A stretch of DNA of 48,242 nucleotides from contig VGWF01000016.1 of NCBI GenBank assembly GCA_016873715.1, positions 1 to 48,242 on the forward strand, written 5' to 3'. Shown in pieces: positions 1 to 7,961 of the stretch (position 1 is the stretch's first letter; each line of letters begins with the position of its first letter). The position numbers were made by a program, and so were the translations under genes. Source of the DNA: Lentisphaerota bacterium (GTDB taxonomy: Bacteria > Verrucomicrobiota > Kiritimatiellia > PWTM01). The notes beneath the pieces are model-generated. The model was not told the origin of the DNA. It saw only the letters and a program-made list of their open reading frames with translations, and searched no databases.

Positions 1-337
1 AGTCGGGCTGCGGATCGTTCTTCTCGACGAGGATGTTCCCCTTGCCGCCGATCTCGTACTCGCGCAGGAGATCCTCGACCGACCGGGCGAAGGTCCGCAG
101 CGCAGGCGGCACCTGGGGATCGCTGCCGTTGAAGAAGAGCTTCAGCGTCACGGGCCCGTCGAGGCCCTTGAGCACGTCCTTCGTGCCGTCCGAGAGCGTG
201 TAGATGCGGTCCTGGGTCAGGTCGAGACGCCAGACGGCGCCGCCGAGCAGGACGTTGACCGCCGCCACGATGACCGCGACGACGACGAAGGCGATGAGGC
301 TGCTTCCGAACAGCCGGTTTCCACGGGGTTGGCTCAT
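1..337 (-). CDS. GldG-like ABC auxiliary protein, N-terminal part (3' end outside window)
   Basis: The ATG at 337 opens 112 codons that run off the left edge, so only the N-terminus is visible. It starts with a short basic stretch and one strong hydrophobic helix (about residues 13-36, rich in V, A, I and L). The next part, WRLDLTQDRIYTLSDGTKDVLKGLDGPV, then VTLKLFF, is the usual beginning of the periplasmic domain of GldG-type proteins (ABC-type gliding-motility auxiliary component, PF09822). It follows the permease gene by 17 nt on the same strand, in the order ATPase, permease, auxiliary protein seen in such operons. In the PVC group these proteins occur without proven gliding, so a motility role should not be assumed. 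The family call is good; the substrate is unknown. Confidence 0.85.
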   Translation of the reverse strand, partial: MSQPRGNRLFGSSLIAFVVVAVIVAAVNVLLGGAVWRLDLTQDRIYTLSDGTKDVLKGLDGPVTLKLFFNGSDPQVPPALRTFARSVEDLLREYEIGGKGNILVEKNDPQPD

Positions 338-354
338 GGGGTGGGTTCCTCCGG

Positions 355-1104
355 TCACGACGACTTGCGGTTTTCCAGGACGAGATGCGCGCCGAACAGC
401 GCCAGCGCCATCACGCTGACGTAGTAGATCACGTCACGCACATCGATCACGCCGCGCTGCAACGACTCGAAATGCGGCATCACGCTCAGCGACGCGATGC
501 CGTTGACCAGCCAGCCGGGCGCCCACTTGTTGACGATCTCCATCACCGGCGGCCATCCGGCCAGGGCCAGGAAGAGGCAGATGACGAAGGCGATCACAAA
601 ACTGATCACCTGGTTCCGCGTCATCGCCGAGGTCAGCGTGCCGACCGCCACGTAGGCGCCCGAGAGCAGGATCGCCCCGGCGTAGCCGCCGATCACCGCG
701 CCCGCATCGGGGCTGCCGAGGTAGATCGTCGTGAACACGACCGGCAGCGTCAGCAGGACCCCGATCATCATGAACAGCCAGGCCGCAAGGAACTTCCCGA
801 CCAGCGCCTGCGGCAGGGTGACCGGCAGGGTCATCAGGAGTTCCAGCGTGCCCGTGCGGCGCTCCTCGGTCCAGAGCCGCATCGTCGCGGCCGGAACCAG
901 CAGGAGGTTCACCCAGGGGAACCAGAAGAAGAAGTACTTCAGGTCCGCCTGGTTGGCCTCGTAGAACCGGCTGACGAAGAACGTCAGGAAACCGATCAGC
1001 ATCAGGTAGAAGACCAGGAAGACATAGGCCACCGGCGAGGCGAAGTAGGCCCTGAACTCCCGCTTGAAGATCTCGAACATGTTGCCCGTAAATGCATTCA
1101 TCAT
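355..1104 (-). CDS. ABC-2 type transporter permease (GldF-like)
   Basis: This 249-aa integral membrane protein has about six hydrophobic segments. Its N-terminus (FEIFKREFRAYFASPVAYVF) is typical of ABC-2 permeases of the GldF/CcmB type, and the cytoplasmic signature LWTEERRTGTLELLMTLPVT (about residues 77-96) is the conserved stretch that contacts the ATPase. Length matches GldF homologues (about 240 aa). It lies 22 nt after the ATPase gene and 17 nt before the GldG-like gene, all on the minus strand, so the three probably form one transporter complex in the inner membrane. The start could be either of two adjacent ATG codons (1104 or 1101). The transported substrate cannot be read from sequence. 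Confidence 0.92.
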   Translation of the reverse strand: MMNAFTGNMFEIFKREFRAYFASPVAYVFLVFYLMLIGFLTFFVSRFYEANQADLKYFFFWFPWVNLLLVPAATMRLWTEERRTGTLELLMTLPVTLPQALVGKFLAAWLFMMIGVLLTLPVVFTTIYLGSPDAGAVIGGYAGAILLSGAYVAVGTLTSAMTRNQVISFVIAFVICLFLALAGWPPVMEIVNKWAPGWLVNGIASLSVMPHFESLQRGVIDVRDVIYYVSVMALALFGAHLVLENRKSS

Positions 1105-1126
1105 CGTGCGTCCTCCGGTGCGGCGC

Positions 1127-1864
1127 TCAGCGCTTGGTGGTCTTCTCGGCCGTGCCCTGGGTCAGGGACCGGAACACCTCGTCGAGCCGTCCCGACGGGT
1201 GCCGCGCCTTCAACTCGACCGGCGTGCCCTCGGCAACGATCCGGCCCTCGTTGATGATCATCGCGCGGGTGCAGACGGCCTCGACCTCCTCGAGGATGTG
1301 GGTGGAGATGATGATCGCCTTCTCGGCGGCCATCGTCTTGATCATGTCGCGGACGAGATGCTTCTGGTTCGGATCGAGGCCGTCGGTCGGTTCGTCCATC
1401 ACCAGCAGCGAGGGGTCGTGCAGCACCGCCTGGGCGAAGCAGACGCGCTGCTTGTAGCCCTTCGAGAGCGTCTCGACCATCTGGTGCCGCACCGCGCCCA
1501 GCCGGCAGCACTCCACCGCGGAGTCCACCCTGCGCGCCCGCTCGGCGCCGCAGTAGCCGCGGACGCCCGCCACGAAATCCAGGAAGCCCGCGACCGTCAT
1601 CTCCGGATAGACCGGCGCGTTCTCCGGCAGGTAGCCGATCAGCGCCTTGGCGGGAATCGGGGTCTCGACGATGTCGTGGCCGCCGATCAGCGCCGTCCCC
1701 GACGTCGGGGGGAGGAATCCGGTCACCATCCTCATGGTGGTCGACTTGCCGGCCCCGTTGGGGCCGAGGAAGCCGAGGATCTCGCCCTGCTTCACGGTGA
1801 AGCTGATCCCCTTCACCGCCTCGAACGAACCATAGTTCTTGCGCAGTTGTCTGACTTCCAGCAT
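1127..1864 (-). CDS. ABC transporter ATP-binding protein (GldA-like)
   Basis: This 245-aa nucleotide-binding subunit has Walker A GPNGAGKST at residues 34-42, the ABC signature in the variant form LSKGYKQR at 133-140, Walker B LLVMDEP at 153-159 followed by the D-loop GLDP, and the switch histidine in STHILEE. YLPENAPVYPEMTV takes the Q-loop position, as in the GldA/CcmA-type subfamily. A purine-rich ribosome site (GAGGGGTG) precedes the ATG at 1864. It is the first gene of the three-gene ABC operon and should energise the permease encoded next to it. A candidate promoter lies about 60 nt upstream. Confidence 0.95.
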   Translation of the reverse strand: MLEVRQLRKNYGSFEAVKGISFTVKQGEILGFLGPNGAGKSTTMRMVTGFLPPTSGTALIGGHDIVETPIPAKALIGYLPENAPVYPEMTVAGFLDFVAGVRGYCGAERARRVDSAVECCRLGAVRHQMVETLSKGYKQRVCFAQAVLHDPSLLVMDEPTDGLDPNQKHLVRDMIKTMAAEKAIIISTHILEEVEAVCTRAMIINEGRIVAEGTPVELKARHPSGRLDEVFRSLTQGTAEKTTKR

Positions 1865-1925
1865 GGGTCACCCCTCGTCCGTCCGGACGATCCACGTGCC
1901 GGCGGAGAGCCGGACGTGGCCGTTT

Positions 1926-1953
1926 AGAGTACGGATATCGGCCGCGCGTTCAA
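1926..1953 (-). promoter_or_regulatory. Candidate sigma70-type promoter of the ABC operon
   Basis: Read on the minus strand, TTGAAC (1953-1948) is followed after 16 nt by TACTCT (1931-1926). The site is about 60 nt upstream of the ATPase start, in the only AT-richer patch of this gap. The -10 match is moderate, so this is a candidate only. Confidence 0.35.
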
Positions 1954-2065
1954 TATTTTTCCGCACCGTCCCGGCGACGCGGTGCCGGACGGAATGCCGG
2001 ACCCTCCCGGCGGCGGTCCCATCCGCCTTGCGAGCGGGCGCCGATCCGCGCTAGGCTCCGCGCCC

Positions 2066-3064
2066 GTGAAGGACCCGGTCGTCAGCTTCGTCATCCCGAC
2101 GCTCAACGCGGAACGCCTCCTGCCGGGGTGCCTCGCGTCGATCCGGGCGCAGGACGTCGATCCGGCGACGGTGGAGATCCTCGTCGCCGACGGCGGCTCG
2201 CGCGACGGAACGGCCGCCGTCGCCTCGCGCCACGGTGCAACGATGGTCGATGCGGCGGGCCTGATGGCCGAGGCGGCCAAGCGCAAGGCGTTCGAGGCGT
2301 CGCGGGCCCGGTACATCGCCCTGTTGGACGCCGACAACGAGATCGTCGGCACCGCGTGGCTGCCGCGCGCGCTCGCGGCCCTCGACCGGCACCCGGAGGC
2401 GCTGGGCTTCGAGTCCTACTACCTCAAGTCCCCCGCCCATACCGCGCTCAACCGCTACCTGACCTCCTGCCTGCAGATCAGCGACCCCTATGCCCGGTTC
2501 CTGGCCGGCCGGCCCCGGCTGGCCGCGCGCGAGACCGGGGACGTGGAGGTCTACCAACTCCCCGCCGACGGCTCCTACCCGACCGGCGCCAACGGGTTCA
2601 TCTTCCGCCGCGAACTGGCCGGCCGCCTTCCCCGCGGCGAGGCCTACCACGAGGCGGTGTTCTTCCCTGCGCTGATGCGCGAGGGCCTGCAGACGCTGCT
2701 CAAGATCCGCGGATGCGGCGTGCTGCACCACTACGTGACATCGTGGGGCGACTACTACCGCAAGCGGCAGCGCGCGATGATCATCCGCGGCCTGCGCCGC
2801 GAGGAGGCCCCCGCGACGTGGGACGCCGGCGGCGGCGGGCGGAAGCTGGCGGCGCTGCTCTACTTCGGAACCGCGGCCGGTCCGGCGGTCGAGGGGCTGG
2901 TCCGCGCCGTCGCGTCGGGCGACCCCGACTGGCTCCTCCATCCCCTCGCGGGCCTCGTCTCCACCGCCGGCAACGCGCTCGGGATCCTCCGCGCCCGAAG
3001 CCGGGTCGACCGCGCGGCGCGCGAGCGCATGACCAAGGCGCTGCACGACCGGGCGCAGCGATAG
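2066..3064 (+). CDS. Family 2 glycosyltransferase
   Basis: This is a GT-A fold transferase of about 332 aa. The strand-turn VSFVIPTLN near the N-terminus, the VEILVADGGSRDGT segment and the ALLDADNEI motif (DxD-type metal/nucleotide site) are standard for GT2. A GTG at 2066 places the conserved start of the fold at residue 4. An in-frame ATG at 1982 would add 28 residues of Pro/Gly/Arg-rich sequence with no resemblance to the family, so the GTG is preferred although its ribosome site is weak. No membrane segments are evident. It ends 5 nt before the convergent end of another GT2 gene. It probably adds a sugar to a surface polysaccharide; donor and acceptor are unknown. Confidence 0.88.
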   Translation: MKDPVVSFVIPTLNAERLLPGCLASIRAQDVDPATVEILVADGGSRDGTAAVASRHGATMVDAAGLMAEAAKRKAFEASRARYIALLDADNEIVGTAWLPRALAALDRHPEALGFESYYLKSPAHTALNRYLTSCLQISDPYARFLAGRPRLAARETGDVEVYQLPADGSYPTGANGFIFRRELAGRLPRGEAYHEAVFFPALMREGLQTLLKIRGCGVLHHYVTSWGDYYRKRQRAMIIRGLRREEAPATWDAGGGGRKLAALLYFGTAAGPAVEGLVRAVASGDPDWLLHPLAGLVSTAGNALGILRARSRVDRAARERMTKALHDRAQR

Positions 3065-3069
3065 AGGGG

Positions 3070-3966
3070 TCATCCCCGCCGCAGGAACAGCCGGTCGAAC
3101 AGGAACCTCCAGGCCGAGGCGCGGAACAGCGACCGCCAGTTCTTCTGCGCGAAATCCAGCGGATGCAGCAGCATGTTGCGGAGCATGGCCTTCCGGGCCA
3201 TCTCGGTCGGCGCGAACGGATCGAGTTCCGGCAGCGCGAGTTCGTCGCGGAGCCACGTCAGGTAGGCGATCCACTTCTGGTCGATGGCCACCCACTGGCC
3301 GTCGGGCGGCGGCGGACGGTCGTCCCGCGTGCTGATCACCGGCTCCCCGGCCACGACCACCTTCGCGCCGGCGGCGGCGAGCGGACGAATCATCCCGAAC
3401 ATGTGCGGGAAGTCCGTCGCGAGGCTGGCGCGCGCGTAGGCGGCGTCATAGCAGTCGGTCCGGAAGATGTTGCTCGAAAGAAGCGTGTGCTCGGTCAGGG
3501 CGCCGGGATTGCGGGCGGCGCACGCGCGGGCGAACGCGCGGTAGTCGGCGAAGACGGCCGGCACGTCGAGGCCGAGGCGGTACTTCGTGTCGTAGACCAG
3601 AAGCAGGCCGGGGTCGTGCGCTTCGAGCAGGGCCAGCACGCTGTCCAGGGCGCGGGGATCGAGGATCTCGTCGTCGCCCAGCAGCCAGCAGAAGCGGCCC
3701 TTCGCCATCTCGCACGCGGTGCAGAGGTTCGGGTTGATGCCGAGGTTCCGCTCGTTGCGCGAGGACGCCAGCGGCAGGCCCTCCCCCTGGAAGCGACGCA
3801 CAACCTCCGGCGTCCCGTCCGGCGACCCGTTGTCCGACACCGCCAGCGCCACCCGGTCCGGTCCGTGGCCGCCGGCGCGGATCTGCGCGGCCAGCGACCC
3901 GAGCATCTCGCCCAGGTACGCGGCCCGGTTGTAGGTCGGAATGCAGACGGTCAGAAACGCAGCCAT
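3070..3966 (-). CDS. Family 2 glycosyltransferase
   Basis: This GT2 protein of about 298 aa begins MAAFLTVCIPTYNRAAYLGE, then has VALAVSDNGSPDGT and WLLGDDEIL, which carries the DDE form of the metal-binding motif. The open frame extends further upstream, but the ATG at 3966 has GGAG 9-10 nt ahead of it and starts exactly at the fold, so it is chosen. It is divergent from the methyltransferase gene at 4263. A perfect 16-bp inverted repeat lies between the two genes. The C-terminal region lacks membrane helices, so a soluble or membrane-associated inner-leaflet enzyme of polysaccharide assembly is likely. Sugar specificity cannot be predicted. Confidence 0.9.
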   Translation of the reverse strand: MAAFLTVCIPTYNRAAYLGEMLGSLAAQIRAGGHGPDRVALAVSDNGSPDGTPEVVRRFQGEGLPLASSRNERNLGINPNLCTACEMAKGRFCWLLGDDEILDPRALDSVLALLEAHDPGLLLVYDTKYRLGLDVPAVFADYRAFARACAARNPGALTEHTLLSSNIFRTDCYDAAYARASLATDFPHMFGMIRPLAAAGAKVVVAGEPVISTRDDRPPPPDGQWVAIDQKWIAYLTWLRDELALPELDPFAPTEMARKAMLRNMLLHPLDFAQKNWRSLFRASAWRFLFDRLFLRRG

Positions 3967-4052
3967 GTCGTGGTCTCCAGGGCCCACCGTCTCCCATCCA
4001 ACCGCCCGTTGACAAGTGGAATCAACCTCCGACTCCATGCCGTCTTCACGCA

Positions 4053-4098
4053 AGGTGTAACATTATCGAGTGCGACCGCATCCGATAATGTTACACCT
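4053..4098. repeat. 46-nt near-perfect inverted repeat in a divergent promoter region
   Basis: The left arm 4053-4068 (AGGTGTAACATTATCG) is exactly complementary to the right arm 4083-4098. The interior (4069-4082) continues with one mismatch, one G-T pair and four more pairs (TGCG/CGCA), so the whole 46 nt can form one hairpin. The arms are AT-rich compared with the surroundings. It lies 86 nt upstream of the minus-strand GT2 start and 164 nt upstream of the methyltransferase start. It could be a repressor operator, a cruciform or a REP/MITE-type mobile palindrome. Confidence 0.85.
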
Positions 4099-4262
4099 GC
4101 CAGGCGGGTCCCGGGCGCGGCAACGGGGAGATTGGCGGCCGCGAACCGGGGCGGAACGGCACGCCGGCCTTGTCCGTCCCCGCGGAAAGGATTGATCGGG
4201 CGCCTCGAAACCGCTATGAAGTCGCGGATTCGCGCGCGGGCGCGGGGAAAGGTCTGGATTTC

Positions 4263-5546
4263 GTGAGCGTCATCGAACGGACGACGTGCCGGGTGTGCGG
4301 GAAGGGCGGGATGGCCCCGATCCTCTCCCTGGGCGACCAGTATGCCGTGGGGTTCCTGGACACCGCGGATGAGACGACCGTCAAGGCGCCTCTGGACCTC
4401 GTGCTCTGCGAGTCCTCCAGGGGCGGCTGCGGGCTCCTGCAGCTCCGCCATACGCTCGATCACGAACTGCTCTACCGCCGCTACTGGTACCAGTCCGGCA
4501 TCAGCACGACGATGGTCGCCGCCCTGGCCGACCTCGCCGGGGCCGCGACGCGTGTCGCGGGGCTGAAGGCCGGCGACCTGGTCATCGACATCGGCTGCAA
4601 CGACGGGACGCTCCTCAAGCAGTACGCCGTCCAAGGCCTGGACCGGGTCGGCTTCGAGCCTTCCAACCTCTGGAAACTGGCCGAGTCCAGCGGCGCCCGG
4701 ATCCTGAACGACTACTTCAACGCCGCCACGTTCCGCCGCGAACTGGGCGCCCGGCGCGCGCGCGCGATCACGAGCATCGCGATGTTCTACGACCTCGAGG
4801 ATCCCAACGCCTTCGTGCACGACATCACGGAGTGCCTCGAACCCGACGGCCTGTGGATCGTCCAGATGAACTACCTCGGCCTGATGCTGACCGAGAACAC
4901 CTTCGACAACATCAGCCACGAGCATCTCGAGTACTACTCCCTGCTCTCCGTCGAGGCCCTGCTGAAGCGGCACGGTCTCGAGGTGATGGATGTCGAACTC
5001 AACGACGTGAACGGCGGCAGCTACCGGCTCTACATCCGGCGCGCCGGCGCCCGCATCGGACCGGCCCCCGGCGCGGCCGGGCGGCTCGCCGCCGTGCGCG
5101 GCGACGAGGCCCGCCGCGGCTTCGACGGCCGCGAGGTCTACGACGCGTTCTCCCGCCGGATCGCCGGCATCCGCGACCGCGTCCGGGGCATCCTGGAGGC
5201 GGAGAAGGCCGCCGGGCGGCGGACCTACATCTACGGCGCCTCGACGCGCGGGCTCGTCGTGCTCCAGTACGCGGGCATCACGTCGGATCTGATCCCCGCC
5301 GCGGTGGACAAGAACCGCGACAAGTGGGGACGCTTCATCGCGGGCACCGGCATCCCGGTGATCCCGTTCGACGACTACCGCGCGAACCCGCCGGACGTGC
5401 TGCTCGTCCTTCCCTACCAGTTCAAGCGCGAGATCATGCTGCAGGAGGCGGACTTCCTGCGCCGCGGCGGGCGGATGGTCTTCGCGATGCCCGAGGTCAG
5501 CGTCGTGGGCGCGGCCGACCTGGCCGCCCTGGAGGCCGCATCATGA
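4263..5546 (+). CDS. SAM-dependent sugar C-methyltransferase-like protein
   Basis: This protein of about 427 aa has the three-part layout of the NovU/TylCIII-like C-methyltransferases. An N-terminal zinc-type region (TTCRVCGKGG, later LCESSRGGCGLLQL) is followed by a class I SAM-binding domain with the glycine motif VIDIGCNDGTLL and the SNISHEHLEYYSL segment. The C-terminal domain (YGASTRGLVVLQYAG, AVDKNRDKWGRF) is characteristic of Methyltransf_14. Start: the GTG at 4263 begins just before the zinc motif and has GGGGAAAGG upstream; a TTG at 4170 would add non-conserved residues. Its stop overlaps the next gene by 4 nt. It probably methylates a keto-deoxy sugar nucleotide made by the neighbouring dehydratase. 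Confidence 0.88.
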   Translation: MSVIERTTCRVCGKGGMAPILSLGDQYAVGFLDTADETTVKAPLDLVLCESSRGGCGLLQLRHTLDHELLYRRYWYQSGISTTMVAALADLAGAATRVAGLKAGDLVIDIGCNDGTLLKQYAVQGLDRVGFEPSNLWKLAESSGARILNDYFNAATFRRELGARRARAITSIAMFYDLEDPNAFVHDITECLEPDGLWIVQMNYLGLMLTENTFDNISHEHLEYYSLLSVEALLKRHGLEVMDVELNDVNGGSYRLYIRRAGARIGPAPGAAGRLAAVRGDEARRGFDGREVYDAFSRRIAGIRDRVRGILEAEKAAGRRTYIYGASTRGLVVLQYAGITSDLIPAAVDKNRDKWGRFIAGTGIPVIPFDDYRANPPDVLLVLPYQFKREIMLQEADFLRRGGRMVFAMPEVSVVGAADLAALEAAS

Positions 5547-6505
5547 GCCGCATCCTGATCACCGGCGTCACCGGCTTCATCGGAAGCCATCTCGCGCAGT
5601 CCCTGCGCCGCGAGCACGAGGTCTTCGGCCTCATCCGCCACGCGACCAGCCGCGACATGACGCGTCTCGGCCCGTTCCTCGAGGGCGTGACGCTCGTCAC
5701 CAGCGACCTGTGCGACCTGTTCGGCATCCAGGGCGTGCTGCGGAAGACCAACCCGGACGTGGTCGTCCACCTCGCCGCGATGAGCCCCGTCCGCAACTCG
5801 TTCGAGATGCCCTTCGCCTACGTGCAGGCGAACGTCACCGGCACGCTCAACCTCGCGCACGGCATGCTCGATCTGCCGCGGTTCCGGAAGCGCAAGCTGA
5901 TCTACGCCGCGACGGCGGAGGTCTACGGCATCCAGGCGAAGCCGCCGATCCCCGAGGACGCGGTGCTCCAGCCGTCCAGCCCCTACGCGAACACGAAGTC
6001 GATGACCGACACCTACCTCCGGATGATGACGCCGGTCTACGGCCTCAACACGACCGTGATGCGCTGCGTGAACACCTACGGGCGGAAGATCGAGACCAAC
6101 TTCATGGTGGAGTACCTCGTCACCGCGATGCTGAAGGGCGAGCGCGTCTACATCGGCGCGCCGGACTCGCTGCGCGACTACATGTACGTGACGGACCACG
6201 TCGACGCCTACCGCGCGGCGATCCGCCACGCCGACATCGCCGGGGAGGCGTTCAACGCGGCGGCGGGGTTCGTCGTGTCCAACCGCGACCTCGCCCTCCG
6301 GATCGCGAAGCTGACCGGGTTCCCGCGGCGCAAGCTGGTGATGGGCGAGTATCCGCCGGGCTACCCGAGCCGCCCGCTGGCGTCGGACCAGCCGTTCATC
6401 GAGCTCGATGCGACCAAGATCCGGACGATGCTCGGATGGAAGGCGAAGGTCGGGCTCGACGACGGCCTCCAGCGCACCGTCGCGCACTGGCGCAAGACGC
6501 TCTAG
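5543..6505 (+). CDS. NAD(P)-dependent sugar-nucleotide epimerase/dehydratase (GMD-like)
   Basis: This 320-aa short-chain extended-family enzyme has the Rossmann motif TGVTGFIG at residues 7-14, AATAEVYG in the position of the Thr-x-Glu catalytic pair of GDP-mannose 4,6-dehydratases, and SPYANTK with the Tyr-x3-Lys pair. RDYMYVTDHVDAY is the usual substrate-domain motif. The Thr-x-Glu arrangement favours a 4,6-dehydratase over a simple 4-epimerase. Because GDP-heptose genes lie nearby, a GDP-heptose 4,6-dehydratase (DmhA-type) is possible, but this is inference. It is translationally coupled (ATGA) to the methyltransferase upstream, and its end overlaps by 4 nt the convergent end of the nucleotidyltransferase gene. 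Confidence 0.88.
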   Translation: MSRILITGVTGFIGSHLAQSLRREHEVFGLIRHATSRDMTRLGPFLEGVTLVTSDLCDLFGIQGVLRKTNPDVVVHLAAMSPVRNSFEMPFAYVQANVTGTLNLAHGMLDLPRFRKRKLIYAATAEVYGIQAKPPIPEDAVLQPSSPYANTKSMTDTYLRMMTPVYGLNTTVMRCVNTYGRKIETNFMVEYLVTAMLKGERVYIGAPDSLRDYMYVTDHVDAYRAAIRHADIAGEAFNAAAGFVVSNRDLALRIAKLTGFPRRKLVMGEYPPGYPSRPLASDQPFIELDATKIRTMLGWKAKVGLDDGLQRTVAHWRKTL

Positions 6506-7221
6506 GCGGGCAGCGCCCCGAACCGCCGCAGGGCCTCCTCGGCCTCGCGGATGTTCTTCATGTCGTTGACCGACACCCATTCCTCGCCGCCGGAGAGCAT
6601 GTAGCCGGCCAGCTTCCCATCCGCCGCAAGGCGCGTGAAGACGGCATCCTCGATCGACCCGGTCTGCGGCAGCAGCGGACGGATCGCGCGGTTGAACAGG
6701 TAGACCCCGATGCTGACCGGAACCTGCGGCAGCTGGCGGCCGTACTTGAAGCCGGAGATGCGGCCGTCCGGCTCGTGATCGACCACGCTGAACCGGCAGA
6801 AGAACGGCGCGAGGGCCATTGTCACGACGGACCCGCACCGGCGGTGCACCGCCTCGAGGTTCGGCAGCGAGAGGTTCGTGATCTCGTCGCAGTTCATCGC
6901 GAGGAAGTCCTCCTCGTCCGCCGGAACGTGCCGCTCGATGGCCAGGCGGAAACCCTGCGCCGTGCCGCCGTCGAGCGTGTGCTCGCTGATGCGCACGTCC
7001 ATGCCCAGGCCGCCGCCGGCGGCGATGTGGTTCACGATCACGTCGCCGCGGTAGGCGACGCCGATGACCACGCGCCGGATGCCCTGCGACTGGAGCCAGC
7101 GGAGCACCCAGTGCAGGAGCGGCTGGCCGCCCGCCGGCACCATGCCCTTGGGCCGGTCGTCCGTCAGCGGCTTCAGCCGCTCGCCCCGCCCGCCCGCGAT
7201 CACCACCGCCGTGCGAATCAT
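6502..7221 (-). CDS. Sugar-1-phosphate nucleotidyltransferase
   Basis: This 239-aa GT-A-like pyrophosphorylase begins TAVVIAGGRGERLKPLTDDRPKG, the classic G-x-G-x-R...K signature that binds the NTP, followed by the LHWVLRWLQSQGI helix. FLAMNCDEI carries the metal-binding Asp, and GVYLFN and SVNDMKNIREAE match the core of the family. It is short, without the left-handed beta-helix domain of bifunctional enzymes. It is the last gene of the long minus-strand operon and overlaps the preceding methyltransferase stop by 4 nt. It activates a sugar phosphate, but whether with GTP, CTP, UTP or dTTP cannot be decided. It is a second nucleotidyltransferase besides the HddC-like one at 10492. Confidence 0.9.
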   Translation of the reverse strand: MIRTAVVIAGGRGERLKPLTDDRPKGMVPAGGQPLLHWVLRWLQSQGIRRVVIGVAYRGDVIVNHIAAGGGLGMDVRISEHTLDGGTAQGFRLAIERHVPADEEDFLAMNCDEITNLSLPNLEAVHRRCGSVVTMALAPFFCRFSVVDHEPDGRISGFKYGRQLPQVPVSIGVYLFNRAIRPLLPQTGSIEDAVFTRLAADGKLAGYMLSGGEEWVSVNDMKNIREAEEALRRFGALPA

Positions 7222-7961
7222 GCCCCCACCCCCCGCCCGGCTTCGGGCGCGCGAACGCGGCCGACGACGAGCGCGTTCGCGCAACCGTAGGGCGTTCCGA
7301 ACTTCGCGCCCCGGACCTCCGGCCACGTCGCCTCGACCCACCGGTTGTCCGTCGAGATCCGCCGGAGGAAGCGGCGCTCCGTGAACGGCAGCGCGTCGGC
7401 CTCCAGCAGCCGGTCGAGATTCCCGTTGTAGCCCAGCGGCATCGTGACGAGCAGTTCGCCGCCCGGGGCCAGCATCCGCGACATCGCGCCGAGAGCCACG
7501 CCGAGCTTGGCGTCGTCCCGCGGCGTCTCGTCCCACCCCACGTGCTCCAGCGTCGAGAGGCACAGGATCAGGTCGAAGGGGCGCTCCGGCCGGTAGTCGA
7601 CGATGTCCGCGTTGATCACGCCCGTCGCCTTCTCGTACTTGTCGACGACCGTGTGCTCGAAGCGCCGGTAGGCCGCCAGCACGTTGCCGACCTCGAGGAT
7701 CCTCGCGCCCGGCCGCCGCTCGACGAGCCGCAGCGCCAGCGGGATCTCCACCGTGCGCTCGTTGTCGAGGATGAACGGGTGGATCAGGTGCGTGAACCGC
7801 TCGCCCCCGAGATCGAACGGCCGAGCGCCGCCGAGCTTGCGGCCGGCATACTTCAGGCCGCGGTCGATCACCACGCCCGCGGCGCGCAGAGGGTTGTTCC
7901 CCGGCTCCGCAAGCCAGCGCCGCATCTGCTCGATCGAACCGGACAGGGTCGACTGGCTCAT
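7218..7961 (-). CDS. Class I SAM-dependent methyltransferase-like protein
   Basis: In this 247-aa protein the region ARILEVGNVLAAY is a divergent SAM motif I (E-x-G-N instead of D-x-G-x-G). PFDLILCLSTLEHVGWDE is the usual post-motif region, with the LEHVGW signature seen in sugar-modifying methyltransferases, and MLAPGGELLVTMPLGYN follows. The conserved RFTHLIHPFILDNERTVEIPLALRL segment before motif I is common in polysaccharide-locus methyltransferases. The ATG at 7961 overlaps the stop of the gmhB gene (ATGA), so translation is coupled. The substrate is probably a sugar of the polysaccharide made here; this is inferred from context only. Confidence 0.8.
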   Translation of the reverse strand: MSQSTLSGSIEQMRRWLAEPGNNPLRAAGVVIDRGLKYAGRKLGGARPFDLGGERFTHLIHPFILDNERTVEIPLALRLVERRPGARILEVGNVLAAYRRFEHTVVDKYEKATGVINADIVDYRPERPFDLILCLSTLEHVGWDETPRDDAKLGVALGAMSRMLAPGGELLVTMPLGYNGNLDRLLEADALPFTERRFLRRISTDNRWVEATWPEVRGAKFGTPYGCANALVVGRVRAPEAGRGVGA

